Assembly (NCBI GenBank): GCA_002721105.1
Contig: PBJL01000022.1
Span: 76,565-100,141 of the forward strand
DNA: 23,577 nt
DNA from: Acidiferrobacteraceae bacterium
GTDB taxonomy: Bacteria > Pseudomonadota > Gammaproteobacteria > Arenicellales > UBA868
Reading direction: 5' to 3'
Below the pieces are notes generated by a model. The model worked only from the letters and a program-made list of their open reading frames with translations, had not been told where the DNA came from and searched no databases. Every line of letters begins with the position of its first letter. Position 1 is the stretch's first letter. Made by a program: the position numbers and the translations under genes. Of this stretch, positions 1 through 8,427 are shown one piece after another.

Positions 1-639
1 TTCAAATCCAGATTGCCAATTTATCATACCAAAAATATTAGAGCCTATTATTGGCCTTACTCCAATAATTTTCAGGTCTGGATTCTTCTCTTTTAGGTAT
101 TTCCCCGCCCCTACAATGGTGCCAGTAGTTCCCATACTGCACACTAAGTGAGTAAGATCGCCTTTAGTGTCTCGCCAAATCTCGGGTCCAGTAGTTTCGT
201 AATGAGCATTGGGATTATCTGGATTAGAAAATTGATCTAGCAGCTTACCAACACCTTGTTCCTCCAATTCATAACTTAAAACACGGGCGGCCTCCATTCC
301 AGATATCTCTGAAACAAATATTAGTTCCGCACCCAAGGTCGTCATAACTCCTCTCATCTCTTCAGGAATTTCTGTTGGTACTACCAACATTACTCGATAA
401 TCTTTAACCAAAGAAATCATCGCTAGTGCGATTCCCATATTTCCACTGGTAGCTGCAATAATAGTATCGCCGGGAAAAATTTGGCCCCTCTCTTCCGCCA
501 AGTGCAACATATGATGAGCCACTCTGTCTTTTACAGATCCTGAGGGATTATATGTTTCTAATTTTGCCAAAAGCTTTGAGTCAGAATCCCCTATTATCCG
601 ATCTAATGAGATTAAAGGTGTGTTACCAATCGGTCGCAA
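1..639 (-). CDS. cysM: Cysteine synthase B-like enzyme, C-terminus beyond left edge
   Basis: PLP enzyme of fold type II expected to make L-cysteine from O-acetylserine and sulfide or thiosulfate in the cytoplasm. 213 codons are visible; about 80 C-terminal residues lie outside the window. The N-terminus has IGNTPL, and the PLP lysine is K37 in NPSGSVKDR. A TSGNMGIALAM substrate loop and the CysM/CysK block DQFSNPDNPNAHYETTGPEIW follow, then SMGTTGT, the glycine-rich phosphate-binding loop. The overall pattern resembles E. coli CysM more than CysK. The frame is blocked by stops just upstream and the only usable start is TTG at 639, five bases after the thrC stop, with a weak TGAG in the thrC end as possible ribosome binding site. 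It is probably translationally coupled to thrC. Family assignment is firm; CysM versus CysK or a CBS-like enzyme is less certain. Confidence 0.82.
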   Translation of the reverse strand, partial: MRPIGNTPLISLDRIIGDSDSKLLAKLETYNPSGSVKDRVAHHMLHLAEERGQIFPGDTIIAATSGNMGIALAMISLVKDYRVMLVVPTEIPEEMRGVMTTLGAELIFVSEISGMEAARVLSYELEEQGVGKLLDQFSNPDNPNAHYETTGPEIWRDTKGDLTHLVCSMGTTGTIVGAGKYLKEKNPDLKIIGVRPIIGSNIFGMINWQSGFE

Positions 640-644
640 TGAAT

Positions 645-1715
645 CTACTCAGAGTCAGTCAAAATTACGCCTCTTACAGAATCGTAATCTGCATTAATTT
701 TTATTGCTTGTTGAGATTGCTGTATCGCAACATCAGGATCCTTTAATCCATGACCGGTCAATGTACAAACAATCGTGGAGTCTTCATTGATTCCTCCTCG
801 TTCTAATTCTTCAATCAGCCCTGCTACGCAAACAGCCGATGCTGGTTCGCAAAATATACCTTCATTTTCGGCAAGATGCTTTTGGGCCGCAATTATTTGA
901 TCATCTGTAGATGAGCGGAACCAACCACCGGATTCATTTTTAGCTTTTATTGCATAATCCCAAGACTGGGGTTTACCTATTCGAATGGCTGTTGCGATAG
1001 TATCTGGTTCATCGATTACGTTACCAGCCACAAATGGTGCCGCACCAAAAGCTTGACACCCAACCATGATTGGCCTACTTCTGCTTAATCCTTTAGACAT
1101 ATACTGACTATAGCCGATCCAATATGCACTAATATTGCCAGCATTCCCAACCGGTAAAAAATGATAATCCGGTGCACGTTTTAATTCATCAATAATCTCA
1201 AATGCAGCAGTCTTTTGCCCATGTAAACGATGAGGATTGATAGAATTTACCAACGTTACCAATCCTTCACCTGCCATTTGCTTCACTAATTCCATACCCG
1301 TATCAAAGTTTCCTGATATTTGGATAACTTTAGCTCCATGCATCATAGCTTGAGCTAACTTACCTAATGCGATTTTACCATCAGGTATAATTACGTAGGC
1401 AGCGATGCCACACCGCGCTGCGTAGGCCGCTGCTGAAGCAGATGTATTACCAGTAGATGCACAAATTATGGCTCCCGCCCCTTCTGAAACAGCAATTGTT
1501 ACCGCGAGTGTCATTCCTCTATCTTTGAAAGATCCCGTTGGATTGGCTCCTTCACATTTTGCGTAGACTGCAATTCCTTTTTGTGGGTCGGAAATAGTCT
1601 GTAAATATACTAAAGGAGTGTTCCCCTCTTTAAGAGTAACGATACCAGAATTTTCGGGTAAGTCGATAAATGAACGATATCGTTCTAGTAGCGAGATCTG
1701 TTTGGCGGTCTTCAT
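645..1715 (-). CDS. thrC: Threonine synthase
   Basis: Converts O-phosphohomoserine to L-threonine, the last step of threonine synthesis, with PLP. The 356-residue protein belongs to the shorter form of the family. Visible motifs are EGNTPLVYL near residue 30, the PLP lysine K64 in NPTGSFKDRG, the substrate loop ASTGNTSASAAAYA and the phosphate-binding loop PVGNAGNISAYW. The C-terminal part carries EPASAV and TGHGLKDP, both typical of ThrC. It starts at ATG 1715, fifteen bases after the hom stop, and is followed after five bases by cysM, so hom-thrC-cysM is very likely one operon. No homoserine kinase gene is in the window, so the phosphorylation step must be encoded elsewhere. Confidence 0.95.
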   Translation of the reverse strand: MKTAKQISLLERYRSFIDLPENSGIVTLKEGNTPLVYLQTISDPQKGIAVYAKCEGANPTGSFKDRGMTLAVTIAVSEGAGAIICASTGNTSASAAAYAARCGIAAYVIIPDGKIALGKLAQAMMHGAKVIQISGNFDTGMELVKQMAGEGLVTLVNSINPHRLHGQKTAAFEIIDELKRAPDYHFLPVGNAGNISAYWIGYSQYMSKGLSRSRPIMVGCQAFGAAPFVAGNVIDEPDTIATAIRIGKPQSWDYAIKAKNESGGWFRSSTDDQIIAAQKHLAENEGIFCEPASAVCVAGLIEELERGGINEDSTIVCTLTGHGLKDPDVAIQQSQQAIKINADYDSVRGVILTDSE

Positions 1716-1730
1716 TAATGAACTATAATC

Positions 1731-3044
1731 TTAAGATCCAAATGTTTCTAGCCGTATGCGGGAAATCTCCCCTTCAACACTTTCAAGTGACTTGATTTCA
1801 TTAATCGCCGAGTTCATTAGCTGTTCGATAGTCTCATGAGTAATAATTACAATAGGCACAGTCCCATCTTTTGACGTCACCTCTTTCTGCACAATTTTTT
1901 CAATACTGATAGTACGCTCACCTAATATTCTCGTAATGTCCGCAAGAACTCCTGCTTTTTCGTGCACGTTCAAACGTAGGTAAAAAGCAACTTTAGTCTT
2001 TTCGGCGTCGAGTATTCTTAAGTCGGATAGCGACTGGGGTTGAAATGCTAAATGTGGTACCCGACTATTTGGATCGGTTGTAAGCGCACGTGCAATATCT
2101 ACTATATCAGCCACTACAGCCGATGCGGTAGGCTCAGAACCAGCTCCTGCACCATAATGGAGCGTGGAACCGACCGCATCGCCTTCAATATAAATTGCAT
2201 TCATGACTCCGTTTACGTTTGCTAGCAATTCATTGTTTGACACTAGGCATGGATGCGCTCTTAACTCTAGGCCTTCATCGCGCCGGGCAGCAATTCCAAG
2301 ATGCTTTATCTTATAACCTAGCTCCTCGGCATATAACACATCATCTGAAGTGATTTTTTTTATACCTTCCACATATACTTTCTTGAATTGAAGAGGAATC
2401 CCATATGCAATTGATGCTAGAATTGCAAGCTTATGAGCAGCGTCGATTCCCTCGATATCATTCTCAGGATTTGCCTCTGCGAATCCTAGCTTAACTGCCT
2501 CCTTGAGACTATCAGAAAATTCAATACTGTTATGAAACATATCTGTCAAAATATAGTTCGAGGTTCCATTAATAATACCTACAACGCGGTTGATCATATT
2601 TCCTGATAACCCTTCCCGGAGAACTTTAATAACTGATATCCCGCCACCAACAGCTGCTTCAAATGCTACCGTTAATTTTTTCTCTAATGCTAAAGCAAAT
2701 ATTTCATTACCGAATTCTGCTACCAACGCTTTATTAGCGGTTACAACGTGTTTCTGATTATTTAAGGCCCGATATATTGCATCCTTCGCAATGTCGGTGC
2801 CACCAATTAGCTCAATTACAATATCAATTTCTGGGTCATCAGTAACATCTTTCAAATTGTTAGAAACTCTAAAGAGAGTGGTTTCGCATTCTCGGGAGAT
2901 TCCAACGTTTTGTACTATTGCTGTCTTAACCGAAATATTGCGACCCGCACGACGGCTAATTTCCATAGCGTTTCTATGAAGTAAATTGATGACGCCACTA
3001 CCGACAGTGCCAAGTCCTAATATTCCAATATTTACTGGTTTCAT
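1731..3044 (-). CDS. hom: Homoserine dehydrogenase with ACT domain
   Basis: Reduces aspartate semialdehyde to homoserine with NAD(P)H, the branch point to threonine and methionine. The 437-residue monofunctional protein has the Rossmann motif GLGTVG at residues 10-15, VTANKALVA with conserved K105, and the family signature GFAEANPENDIEGIDAAHK at about 187-205 ending in the catalytic-type lysine K205. The C-terminal ACT domain (about 355-430, beginning KVAFYLRLNV) suggests feedback control by threonine, as in other Hom proteins with this layout. There is no fused aspartokinase domain. It is the first gene of the hom-thrC-cysM set and starts at ATG 3044; a possible promoter lies about 50 bases upstream. 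Confidence 0.96.
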   Translation of the reverse strand: MKPVNIGILGLGTVGSGVINLLHRNAMEISRRAGRNISVKTAIVQNVGISRECETTLFRVSNNLKDVTDDPEIDIVIELIGGTDIAKDAIYRALNNQKHVVTANKALVAEFGNEIFALALEKKLTVAFEAAVGGGISVIKVLREGLSGNMINRVVGIINGTSNYILTDMFHNSIEFSDSLKEAVKLGFAEANPENDIEGIDAAHKLAILASIAYGIPLQFKKVYVEGIKKITSDDVLYAEELGYKIKHLGIAARRDEGLELRAHPCLVSNNELLANVNGVMNAIYIEGDAVGSTLHYGAGAGSEPTASAVVADIVDIARALTTDPNSRVPHLAFQPQSLSDLRILDAEKTKVAFYLRLNVHEKAGVLADITRILGERTISIEKIVQKEVTSKDGTVPIVIITHETIEQLMNSAINEIKSLESVEGEISRIRLETFGS

Positions 3045-3094
3045 GTCATTACCGAAAGTCTAATTGTGTTTATGCCTCAATTTCGCTTAAATAG

Positions 3095-3123
3095 ATTACA
3101 ATCGTAACCTTTGTTCGGTCCAA
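3095..3123 (-). promoter_or_regulatory. Possible promoter for hom-thrC-cysM
   Basis: On the minus strand, TTGGAC (3118-3123) and TGTAAT (3095-3100) are separated by 17 bases, a sigma70-like pair. The -10 matches five of six consensus bases and the -35 three of six. Its position in the divergent gap between hom and the Mth938-like gene makes sense, but in AT-rich DNA such pairs also arise by chance. Confidence 0.3.
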
Positions 3124-3199
3124 ATCCTATATTCTAAACAATTTTGAAAGCTAGCCTAAATAAAACAACAATTAGTTTTATTTTGAATGGAAAACTAAA

Positions 3200-3571
3200 G
3201 TGGAGCTTAAACTACAATACGATTCAACGATAAACTATTTTCAATCATATAGCAGTCACGCTATCAGCATCAAAGATATCGAGTATCAAAGTAGTTTAAT
3301 AGTCACTCCAAGAAAAATTATAGCTGACTGGGGGCCTACAAACATTGATTTTGTTTCTGGTGATGATATCGAAAAAATAGTTAATTTAAACCCAGAAGTA
3401 ATTTTAATTGGGACTGGTAAAAGATTGAGATTTCCCAAACCAGAATTTTACGCGGAAATTGCTGGCAAGAACGTTGGCATTGAGTTCATGGACACTCTTG
3501 CGGCATGTCGAACTTACAATGTACTTGCTACAGAGAGTCGAGAGGTCGCAACAGGATTAATATTAGAGTAG
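3200..3571 (+). CDS. Mth938-like domain protein (DUF498 family)
   Basis: Small 123-residue protein of the Mth938/NDUFAF3-like family; the bacterial members have no settled function. Family features are the central VTPRKIIADW stretch, the PEVILIGTGKRLRFP segment (about residues 62-76), and the C-terminal GIEFMDTLAACRTYNVLATE block with its conserved single cysteine. There is no signal peptide or membrane segment, so it should be cytoplasmic. The start is GTG 3200, because the nearby ATG at 3187 runs into a stop after three codons. It is divergent from hom and convergent with nlpD, with a 39-base gap to the latter, and so is probably transcribed alone. Family assignment is good; function is unknown. 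Confidence 0.82.
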   Translation: MELKLQYDSTINYFQSYSSHAISIKDIEYQSSLIVTPRKIIADWGPTNIDFVSGDDIEKIVNLNPEVILIGTGKRLRFPKPEFYAEIAGKNVGIEFMDTLAACRTYNVLATESREVATGLILE

Positions 3572-3610
3572 GTTACGCACAAGGAGGTTAATGCTAGTTT
3601 TTAAACACCA

Positions 3611-4390
3611 TTACCTAGGAGGAAGATAATTAAGCGGATTAACTGGTTCGCCATTTCTCCTTATTTCGAAATGAAGACGAGCTGACTCTGCATCAGTGTC
3701 ACCCATTTCCGCGATTAATTTACCTCTTTCAACAAAAGTGCCTTCTTCTACAAAAAGACGGCGATTATGGGCGTAGGCACTTAGATAAATCTCATCATGC
3801 TGAATAATTAGAAGATTGCCATAACCGCGTAACCCAGCACCCGCATAAACTACTTTGCCTGAAGCTGCCGCCAACACTGCACTCCCCTCGTCAAATGCAA
3901 TATCAATGCCATTTTGCCCTTTTATGTCAGAAAATTGGTTAATGACCTCTCCCTCGGACGGCCATAACCAATCGAATCCCGTTTCGTTCTTATTTTTAGA
4001 TGGAATGAAACCGTCAGACTTTCTTTTTTTAACAGAAATTACATTCTCCTCCGGTAGATCTGAGCTTTCATTAAGTTTATCGTTTATCGAACCGCTCCCA
4101 GAATAGCTCTGATTAGTGATCATTTTTCGTGGCTGAGTTAAACGTATTCTTTTTCCCTCTTCAATGAAATAGGGTGAGCTCAATCCATTCCACTTAGCAA
4201 TTAACCTATAATCAATTCCGACCTCCCACGCAATCATGTAAAGTGTGTCGCCTTCCCTAACTATTCGTGCGGAAGATTGTTGGTTGGGGGAAGTTAAATC
4301 AGAAACTGGCACCATAGACTGATGGGAGCAGCTCATCAGACTGCTAAGCATCAAAATTGTGATTAGAAATAGGAAAATCCGTTGTATCAC
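3611..4390 (-). CDS. nlpD: NlpD-like lipoprotein: LysM plus degenerate M23/LytM domain
   Basis: Envelope lipoprotein that in E. coli activates the amidase AmiC during daughter-cell separation. The 259-residue protein has a lipoprotein signal with lipobox LMSC (Cys21), a LysM peptidoglycan-binding module at about 42-86, a polar linker, and a C-terminal M23/LytM domain at about 158-255. As in E. coli NlpD, the catalytic zinc site looks broken: Asn160 replaces the first His of HxxxD (Asp163 remains), and Arg238 replaces the first His of the final HxH (His240 remains). This indicates an activator, not a hydrolase. It lies four bases after the yqaA-like gene. rpoS, its usual downstream neighbour, is absent. 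Confidence 0.92.
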   Translation of the reverse strand: MIQRIFLFLITILMLSSLMSCSHQSMVPVSDLTSPNQQSSARIVREGDTLYMIAWEVGIDYRLIAKWNGLSSPYFIEEGKRIRLTQPRKMITNQSYSGSGSINDKLNESSDLPEENVISVKKRKSDGFIPSKNKNETGFDWLWPSEGEVINQFSDIKGQNGIDIAFDEGSAVLAAASGKVVYAGAGLRGYGNLLIIQHDEIYLSAYAHNRRLFVEEGTFVERGKLIAEMGDTDAESARLHFEIRRNGEPVNPLNYLPPR

Positions 4391-4394
4391 TGGT

Positions 4395-4976
4395 CTAGCG
4401 AATTATGAATAAGTAAAATAGTATTGCACCTATAACAAATACCCACCCCAATACTTCAACAAAACGCCGAATAAGATGCTCTAATCCAGGGCCGGAAAAA
4501 TAAATTATTGCTGCCAGAAGAAAAAATCTGGCACTTCGTCCGATTAAAGATAAAATCATGAAAGGCAGTAGCGCCATAGACACCACTCCAGCAGTTATAG
4601 TGAAAAGTTTGTATGGAATTGGCGTAAAACTAGCTATTAAGATTATCCAAATACCGTAAGTACTGAACCACTCTTTGACATGATCAAAAGACTCTTCAGC
4701 ATTATAAAATGTTATTAGCTGATCTCCAATCTGGGTATAAAGAAACATTCCGAGTAGATAACCAAAAAAGCCTCCAAATACTGACGACAATGACGTTAAT
4801 GCTGCAAACCGCCATGCTTTTTTTCGTTGGGCGAGCACCATTGGAGCTAGCATAACATCTGGCGGTATAGGGAAAAAGAACGCTTCCGTAAAACTCAGGC
4901 CAAATAAATAGCGGGGAGCATGGGGATGTCGGGACCACGATAACGTTTTATCGTAAAGCCATCCAAATAACCTCAT
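4395..4976 (-). CDS. YqaA/DedA-family inner-membrane protein (VTT domain)
   Basis: Polytopic inner-membrane protein of 193 residues resembling YqaA, in the SNARE-associated/VTT (DedA) superfamily; some members of the superfamily move lipid carriers across membranes. Key segments are FTEAFFFPIPPDVMLAP near residue 29, a glycine-rich segment FGGFFGYLLGMFLY, and the FTPIPYKLFTITAGV motif near residue 116 with its conserved Pro-Tyr-Lys. Hydrophobic stretches suggest four or five membrane segments, the last at about 175-191. It starts at ATG 4976 behind an AAGGT ribosome binding site. It sits between surE and nlpD. The exact substrate cannot be read from sequence. Confidence 0.85.
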   Translation of the reverse strand: MRLFGWLYDKTLSWSRHPHAPRYLFGLSFTEAFFFPIPPDVMLAPMVLAQRKKAWRFAALTSLSSVFGGFFGYLLGMFLYTQIGDQLITFYNAEESFDHVKEWFSTYGIWIILIASFTPIPYKLFTITAGVVSMALLPFMILSLIGRSARFFLLAAIIYFSGPGLEHLIRRFVEVLGWVFVIGAILFYLFIIR

Positions 4977-5067
4977 ATTTTGTACCTTCTATTCGAGACG
5001 TGAATGGTTTAACTCTCCTAACTTTGGTAATTGTTGTCTCACTTAAAGCGCTATTTTCTAATTTGGT

Positions 5068-5835
5068 TCAGACAACTAGATGATTTAGCCATTCTTCAAT
5101 TTGATTGCTATCAATACTTTTAGTCAAATCAGTTTTTAACGGAGTTAAAGAAACTTTTGAATTTTTTATAGCATAAAAATCAGTGCCTGGGCCGGCATCC
5201 TCCTCTGGCCCCGTGCCACCTATCCAAACTAACTCTCTGCCATAAGGATCATCTTGTTTTATAACTGGTGCAGGTCTTCCTCGATCTCCCAATCGAGTCA
5301 ACTCAAAACCATCAATACTTGACCATGCTAAATCAGGAACATTGACATTGATGATCATATCTGCTGGGAGCGGGTTTCGTTTTAATTGTTCCAGGATATA
5401 AGAGGTAGCTATGGCAGCTGTTTCAAAGTTCACTGCCTCATAATTATTTTCCTTATTTGGTGCCAGAGACACTGCAATGGCTGGCATCCTCAAAAACCTA
5501 CCTTCCATCGCAGCTCCTACCGTGCCAGAATAAAGCACATCATCACCTAAGTTTGCACCGGCATTGATCCCTGATATAACAATATCTGGTTCCGTTTTCA
5601 TAATGCCAGTTATACCGATCTGAACACAGTCGGCTGGCGTTCCATCTACAAAGAAAAACCCATTTTCAGCTCTTCTAATTCGTAAAGGATTGTGCAAAGT
5701 TATTGCATTACTTGCACCGCTTCGGTTTCTATCAGGAGCTACAACTGTTACTTCATTATTTTGTTGAATTTTGTTTGCTAGGCAGGCGATACCTGGCGCA
5801 AAATACCCATCATCGTTACTAATCAATATTTTCAT
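5068..5835 (-). CDS. surE: 5'/3'-nucleotidase SurE
   Basis: Metal-dependent phosphatase acting on nucleoside monophosphates, linked to stationary-phase survival. The 255-residue protein has the SurE start MKILISNDDG with metal-binding Asp8 and Asp9, Ser39 in DRNRSG and Asn91 in SGINAGANLG, matching the known active-site set. TPADCVQIGI and SGTVGAAMEG are also canonical. The start ATG 5835 is preceded by AAGGAA at a good distance. In many gammaproteobacteria pcm follows surE; here the 91-base gap before the yqaA-like gene is too short for it and holds no recognisable remnant. Confidence 0.96.
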   Translation of the reverse strand: MKILISNDDGYFAPGIACLANKIQQNNEVTVVAPDRNRSGASNAITLHNPLRIRRAENGFFFVDGTPADCVQIGITGIMKTEPDIVISGINAGANLGDDVLYSGTVGAAMEGRFLRMPAIAVSLAPNKENNYEAVNFETAAIATSYILEQLKRNPLPADMIINVNVPDLAWSSIDGFELTRLGDRGRPAPVIKQDDPYGRELVWIGGTGPEEDAGPGTDFYAIKNSKVSLTPLKTDLTKSIDSNQIEEWLNHLVV

Positions 5836-6040
5836 CTACGTTCCTTAATCTTGTGGCCGTGCTGCTTTATCGGATATTGGTTACGTCCCAATGAAACTCA
5901 CTTCTTTCTTAAAACGTCGATGCAATAGAACCTATTCCCACTTTTACTAGTGATCAACAGATATTTTCTGCGATTTAGGGGCAACTTATTTAAAATCAAG
6001 CAAACTAATTATATTGCTGAAGATGAAGCATTAAGAAAAT

Positions 6041-7318
6041 TTAGATTTCACTTTCACTGTGAGATATTTCATCATCAAGGAGTGCACTTTTTCTAGCGAT
6101 AATCACTTCGCCTATTCGGCGTCTTGATGCACTTTTCACGGTGACCTCAAGCCCTTCAAACTCAAAGATTTCACCGTTACTTGGTATTCTCTCCGTTTGT
6201 TCTAAAATCCATCGATTGACAGTATCTGTTGCTTTACCTGATAGATCGATGTTAAAAAAGTCTTCCACACCTCGGATTTCCGCAGCACCATCAAGAGCAA
6301 TAGTGTTCTCATCTATAGTTTGGATACTGATCGGAACTTCATCTCTTTCATCATAAATCTCCCCTACTAGCTCTTCCAGTAGGTCCTCCAAAGTCACAAC
6401 ACCCTGCATCGTTCCATGCTCATCGACAACCACTGCCATATGTTGTTGTTCTTTACGAAATGAAGTTATAGTTTCATTTACTGATTGAGTATCTGGAACA
6501 AAACTTGGCTCCCGAGCTAGTTTTAATAGCGCTTCATTACTAATCGATCTATCCGTGACGACTGAAAGTAGGTCCCTTAAGTGAAGTATCTTTAGAATTT
6601 CATCAGGGTCATCTGCATGTAACGGTATGCGGCTAAATGGCGTATTTATTAAATCAGGAAAAAGTTCGTTAAGCGTTTTTCGGCCATCAAGAGAAAATAC
6701 TTGATGCCTTGGTGTCATCACATCTTCGACCACAAGATCTGTGAACGCAAACGCTCTCTCAATCAAGGTGCGTTCAGATTTTTCTATTGTACCTTCTTCT
6801 TCACCATATCCAATCATGCTTATGAGCTCTGATTCAGTTACAAGTGGATCTTCATCACCCACCGCAGTTGCGTTACCCATTGCATCAGTGATTTTTTGAA
6901 ATATGGTTACAACTGGCCCAACAGTCCTAAGTAAAAATAAAATCACCGGCGCCACTATTAATGAGATACGCTCGGCATATCTTGTCGCTAGACTTTTAGG
7001 GGTTATTTCCCCAAAAACTAGTACCAGTATGGTCAATATCCCAACTGCTAATCCAGGCCCCATGCTGCCTAACCAGCGAGTTGCAACTAACGTAGCAATT
7101 GCAGATGCCGAAATATTTACTAGATTATTACCAATTAAAATAGCAATCAACATTCGTTGGGGATCGGATTTCAACGAGTATAAAGCTTGCGCACCACGTC
7201 GTTTATCTCGTACCAAACCTTCAGCGCGACCTTTAGATAATGAAACCAGTGCAGTTTCGGCGCCCGAAAAGAAGGCAGACAAAACCAATAAGAAGATGAG
7301 AGCGATGAGATTTCCCAT
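6041..7318 (-). CDS. CNNM/CorC-family membrane protein with CBS pair (YfjD/CorB-like)
   Basis: Inner-membrane protein of 425 residues of the HlyC/CorC (CNNM) family, associated with magnesium and cobalt homeostasis. The N-terminal DUF21/CNNM membrane domain (about 1-155) has FFSGAETALVSLS and VFGEITPKSLATR, both signature motifs. A CBS-domain pair follows (about 195-320, with DVMTPRHQV and VDEHGTMQGVVTLEDLLEE), and a CorC_HlyC domain closes the protein (about 335-410). The layout matches YfjD/CorB, not soluble CorC. It starts at ATG 7318. It stands about 200 bases upstream of surE, so co-transcription is possible but not shown. Confidence 0.92.
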   Translation of the reverse strand: MGNLIALIFLLVLSAFFSGAETALVSLSKGRAEGLVRDKRRGAQALYSLKSDPQRMLIAILIGNNLVNISASAIATLVATRWLGSMGPGLAVGILTILVLVFGEITPKSLATRYAERISLIVAPVILFLLRTVGPVVTIFQKITDAMGNATAVGDEDPLVTESELISMIGYGEEEGTIEKSERTLIERAFAFTDLVVEDVMTPRHQVFSLDGRKTLNELFPDLINTPFSRIPLHADDPDEILKILHLRDLLSVVTDRSISNEALLKLAREPSFVPDTQSVNETITSFRKEQQHMAVVVDEHGTMQGVVTLEDLLEELVGEIYDERDEVPISIQTIDENTIALDGAAEIRGVEDFFNIDLSGKATDTVNRWILEQTERIPSNGEIFEFEGLEVTVKSASRRRIGEVIIARKSALLDDEISHSESEI

Positions 7319-7447
7319 GGCTATTAAATCCTACCCACTTGATCTATTCTTTTTCGGGGGAGGTTCAGATTGCTCAGACATGCTTCCGATATGTGGCCAT
7401 GATGGTCTAATTCTACACAGCACAGCGGTGCAATGCGAATTTCCAAG

Positions 7448-7478
7448 AAAAAAAACGGCCATACAAGTCAGAATGGCC
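7448..7478 (-). terminator. Probable rho-independent terminator after tRNA-Pro
   Basis: Read on the minus strand, GGCCAT and ATGGCC form a 6-bp stem around a 10-base loop, followed by G and eight T. It lies about 130 bases downstream of tRNA-Pro and upstream of the CorC-family gene, a sensible end for the translation operon. The T-run is good; the stem is short. Confidence 0.6.
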
Positions 7479-7608
7479 AAAAAAACAAAATATAGACAAC
7501 TTCGCTAGTGTAAAACAGCCAAAATATAGTAATGAGACAAGCGCTATATTGGCGCAAAATTTGCTTACAAATTAGTACGGTGTTTAGCGCCATTTCTACA
7601 CTTCTAAC

Positions 7609-7687
<79 letters not shown>

Positions 7688-7705
7688 TAGTTTTACACCA
7701 ACAAC

Positions 7706-8080
7706 TTATTTACCCAATAATTGGGAAATCGCCTCTAACTCTTCCACTAAATTAGCGCTGGCGTTGGAGTGCTGACCATTTTGAGAGTGATTTATTTCTC
7801 CCTTTATATTTGACTTATGCAGTCGATTGCGTGCTCCGCTAATCGTATAGCCATCCAAATACAATAATTTTCTTATCGCCCTGATCAACTCAACTTCATG
7901 CCTTCGATAGTATCTTCGATTGCCTCGCCTTTTAACTGGTCTCAGTTGCGGAAATTCTTGTTCCCAATAACGCAAAACGTGGGGTTTCACGGCGCATAAC
8001 TCGCTGACTTCACCGATCGTAAAATATCGTTTTCCGGGGATATCAGGCAAATCAGTTGAGGACGGGTCTAACATACTCAT
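7706..8080 (-). CDS. MerR-family regulator of the ihfA operon
   Basis: A 124-residue DNA-binding protein with a MerR winged helix-turn-helix at about 19-88, seen as [20 protein letters not shown], the wing [16 protein letters not shown] and the following helix with [11 protein letters not shown]. The C-terminal 35 residues are polar and lack the cysteines of metal-sensing members, so there is no obvious effector domain. The ATG overlaps the ihfA stop by four bases, indicating translational coupling. A MerR-type gene between ihfA and tRNA-Pro is the standard arrangement in many gammaproteobacteria. To my knowledge its target is unknown. Confidence 0.92.
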   Translation of the reverse strand: MSMLDPSSTDLPDIPGKRYFTIGEVSELCAVKPHVLRYWEQEFPQLRPVKRRGNRRYYRRHEVELIRAIRKLLYLDGYTISGARNRLHKSNIKGEINHSQNGQHSNASANLVEELEAISQLLGK

Positions 8081-8409
8081 GACAAATTATCCCCACTATC
8101 AGTGCTGTCTGATTTTTCGTTACTATTAGCTTCTGATATCAGCTCTTTAATTTTTCTGCTCGCCCTATAGCTCACAACCCGTCTTGCAGAGACAGGAATT
8201 TCTTCTCCGGTTTTGGGGTTCCTCCCAGGTCGTTCAGGTTTATCTCGAACAGAAAAGCTGCCGAAGCCGGAAAACTTAACAGTTTGTCCGTCCTCAAGGG
8301 CTTTTCGAATTTGCTCAAAAAATTGATCAACGAACTCTTTTGATTCTCGCTTGTTTAATCCTAATTCTTCAAATAGGGTATTCGCGAGCTCCATCTTAGT
8401 AACGGTCAT
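8077..8409 (-). CDS. ihfA: Integration host factor subunit alpha
   Basis: Nucleoid protein that pairs with IhfB and bends DNA sharply at specific sites. The 110-residue protein shows the HU/IHF fold: an N-terminal helical part ([20 protein letters not shown]), the beta-core [17 protein letters not shown], and the arm tip [12 protein letters not shown] containing the intercalating proline. Arg-rich [15 protein letters not shown] completes the DNA-binding arm. It starts at ATG 8409, 18 bases after pheT, and overlaps the merR-type gene by four bases. The last 12 residues, rich in Ser and Asp, are a slightly longer tail than in E. coli. Confidence 0.96.
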   Translation of the reverse strand: MTVTKMELANTLFEELGLNKRESKEFVDQFFEQIRKALEDGQTVKFSGFGSFSVRDKPERPGRNPKTGEEIPVSARRVVSYRASRKIKELISEANSNEKSDSTDSGDNLS

Positions 8410-8427
8410 GCGTCAACTCTTACGTTT

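Noticed and set aside
6903..7508. 201-residue plus-strand reading frame
   Set aside because: Most of it lies antisense to the CorC-family gene, whose domains are clear. The part beyond 7318 crosses the terminator hairpin and shows no protein pattern.
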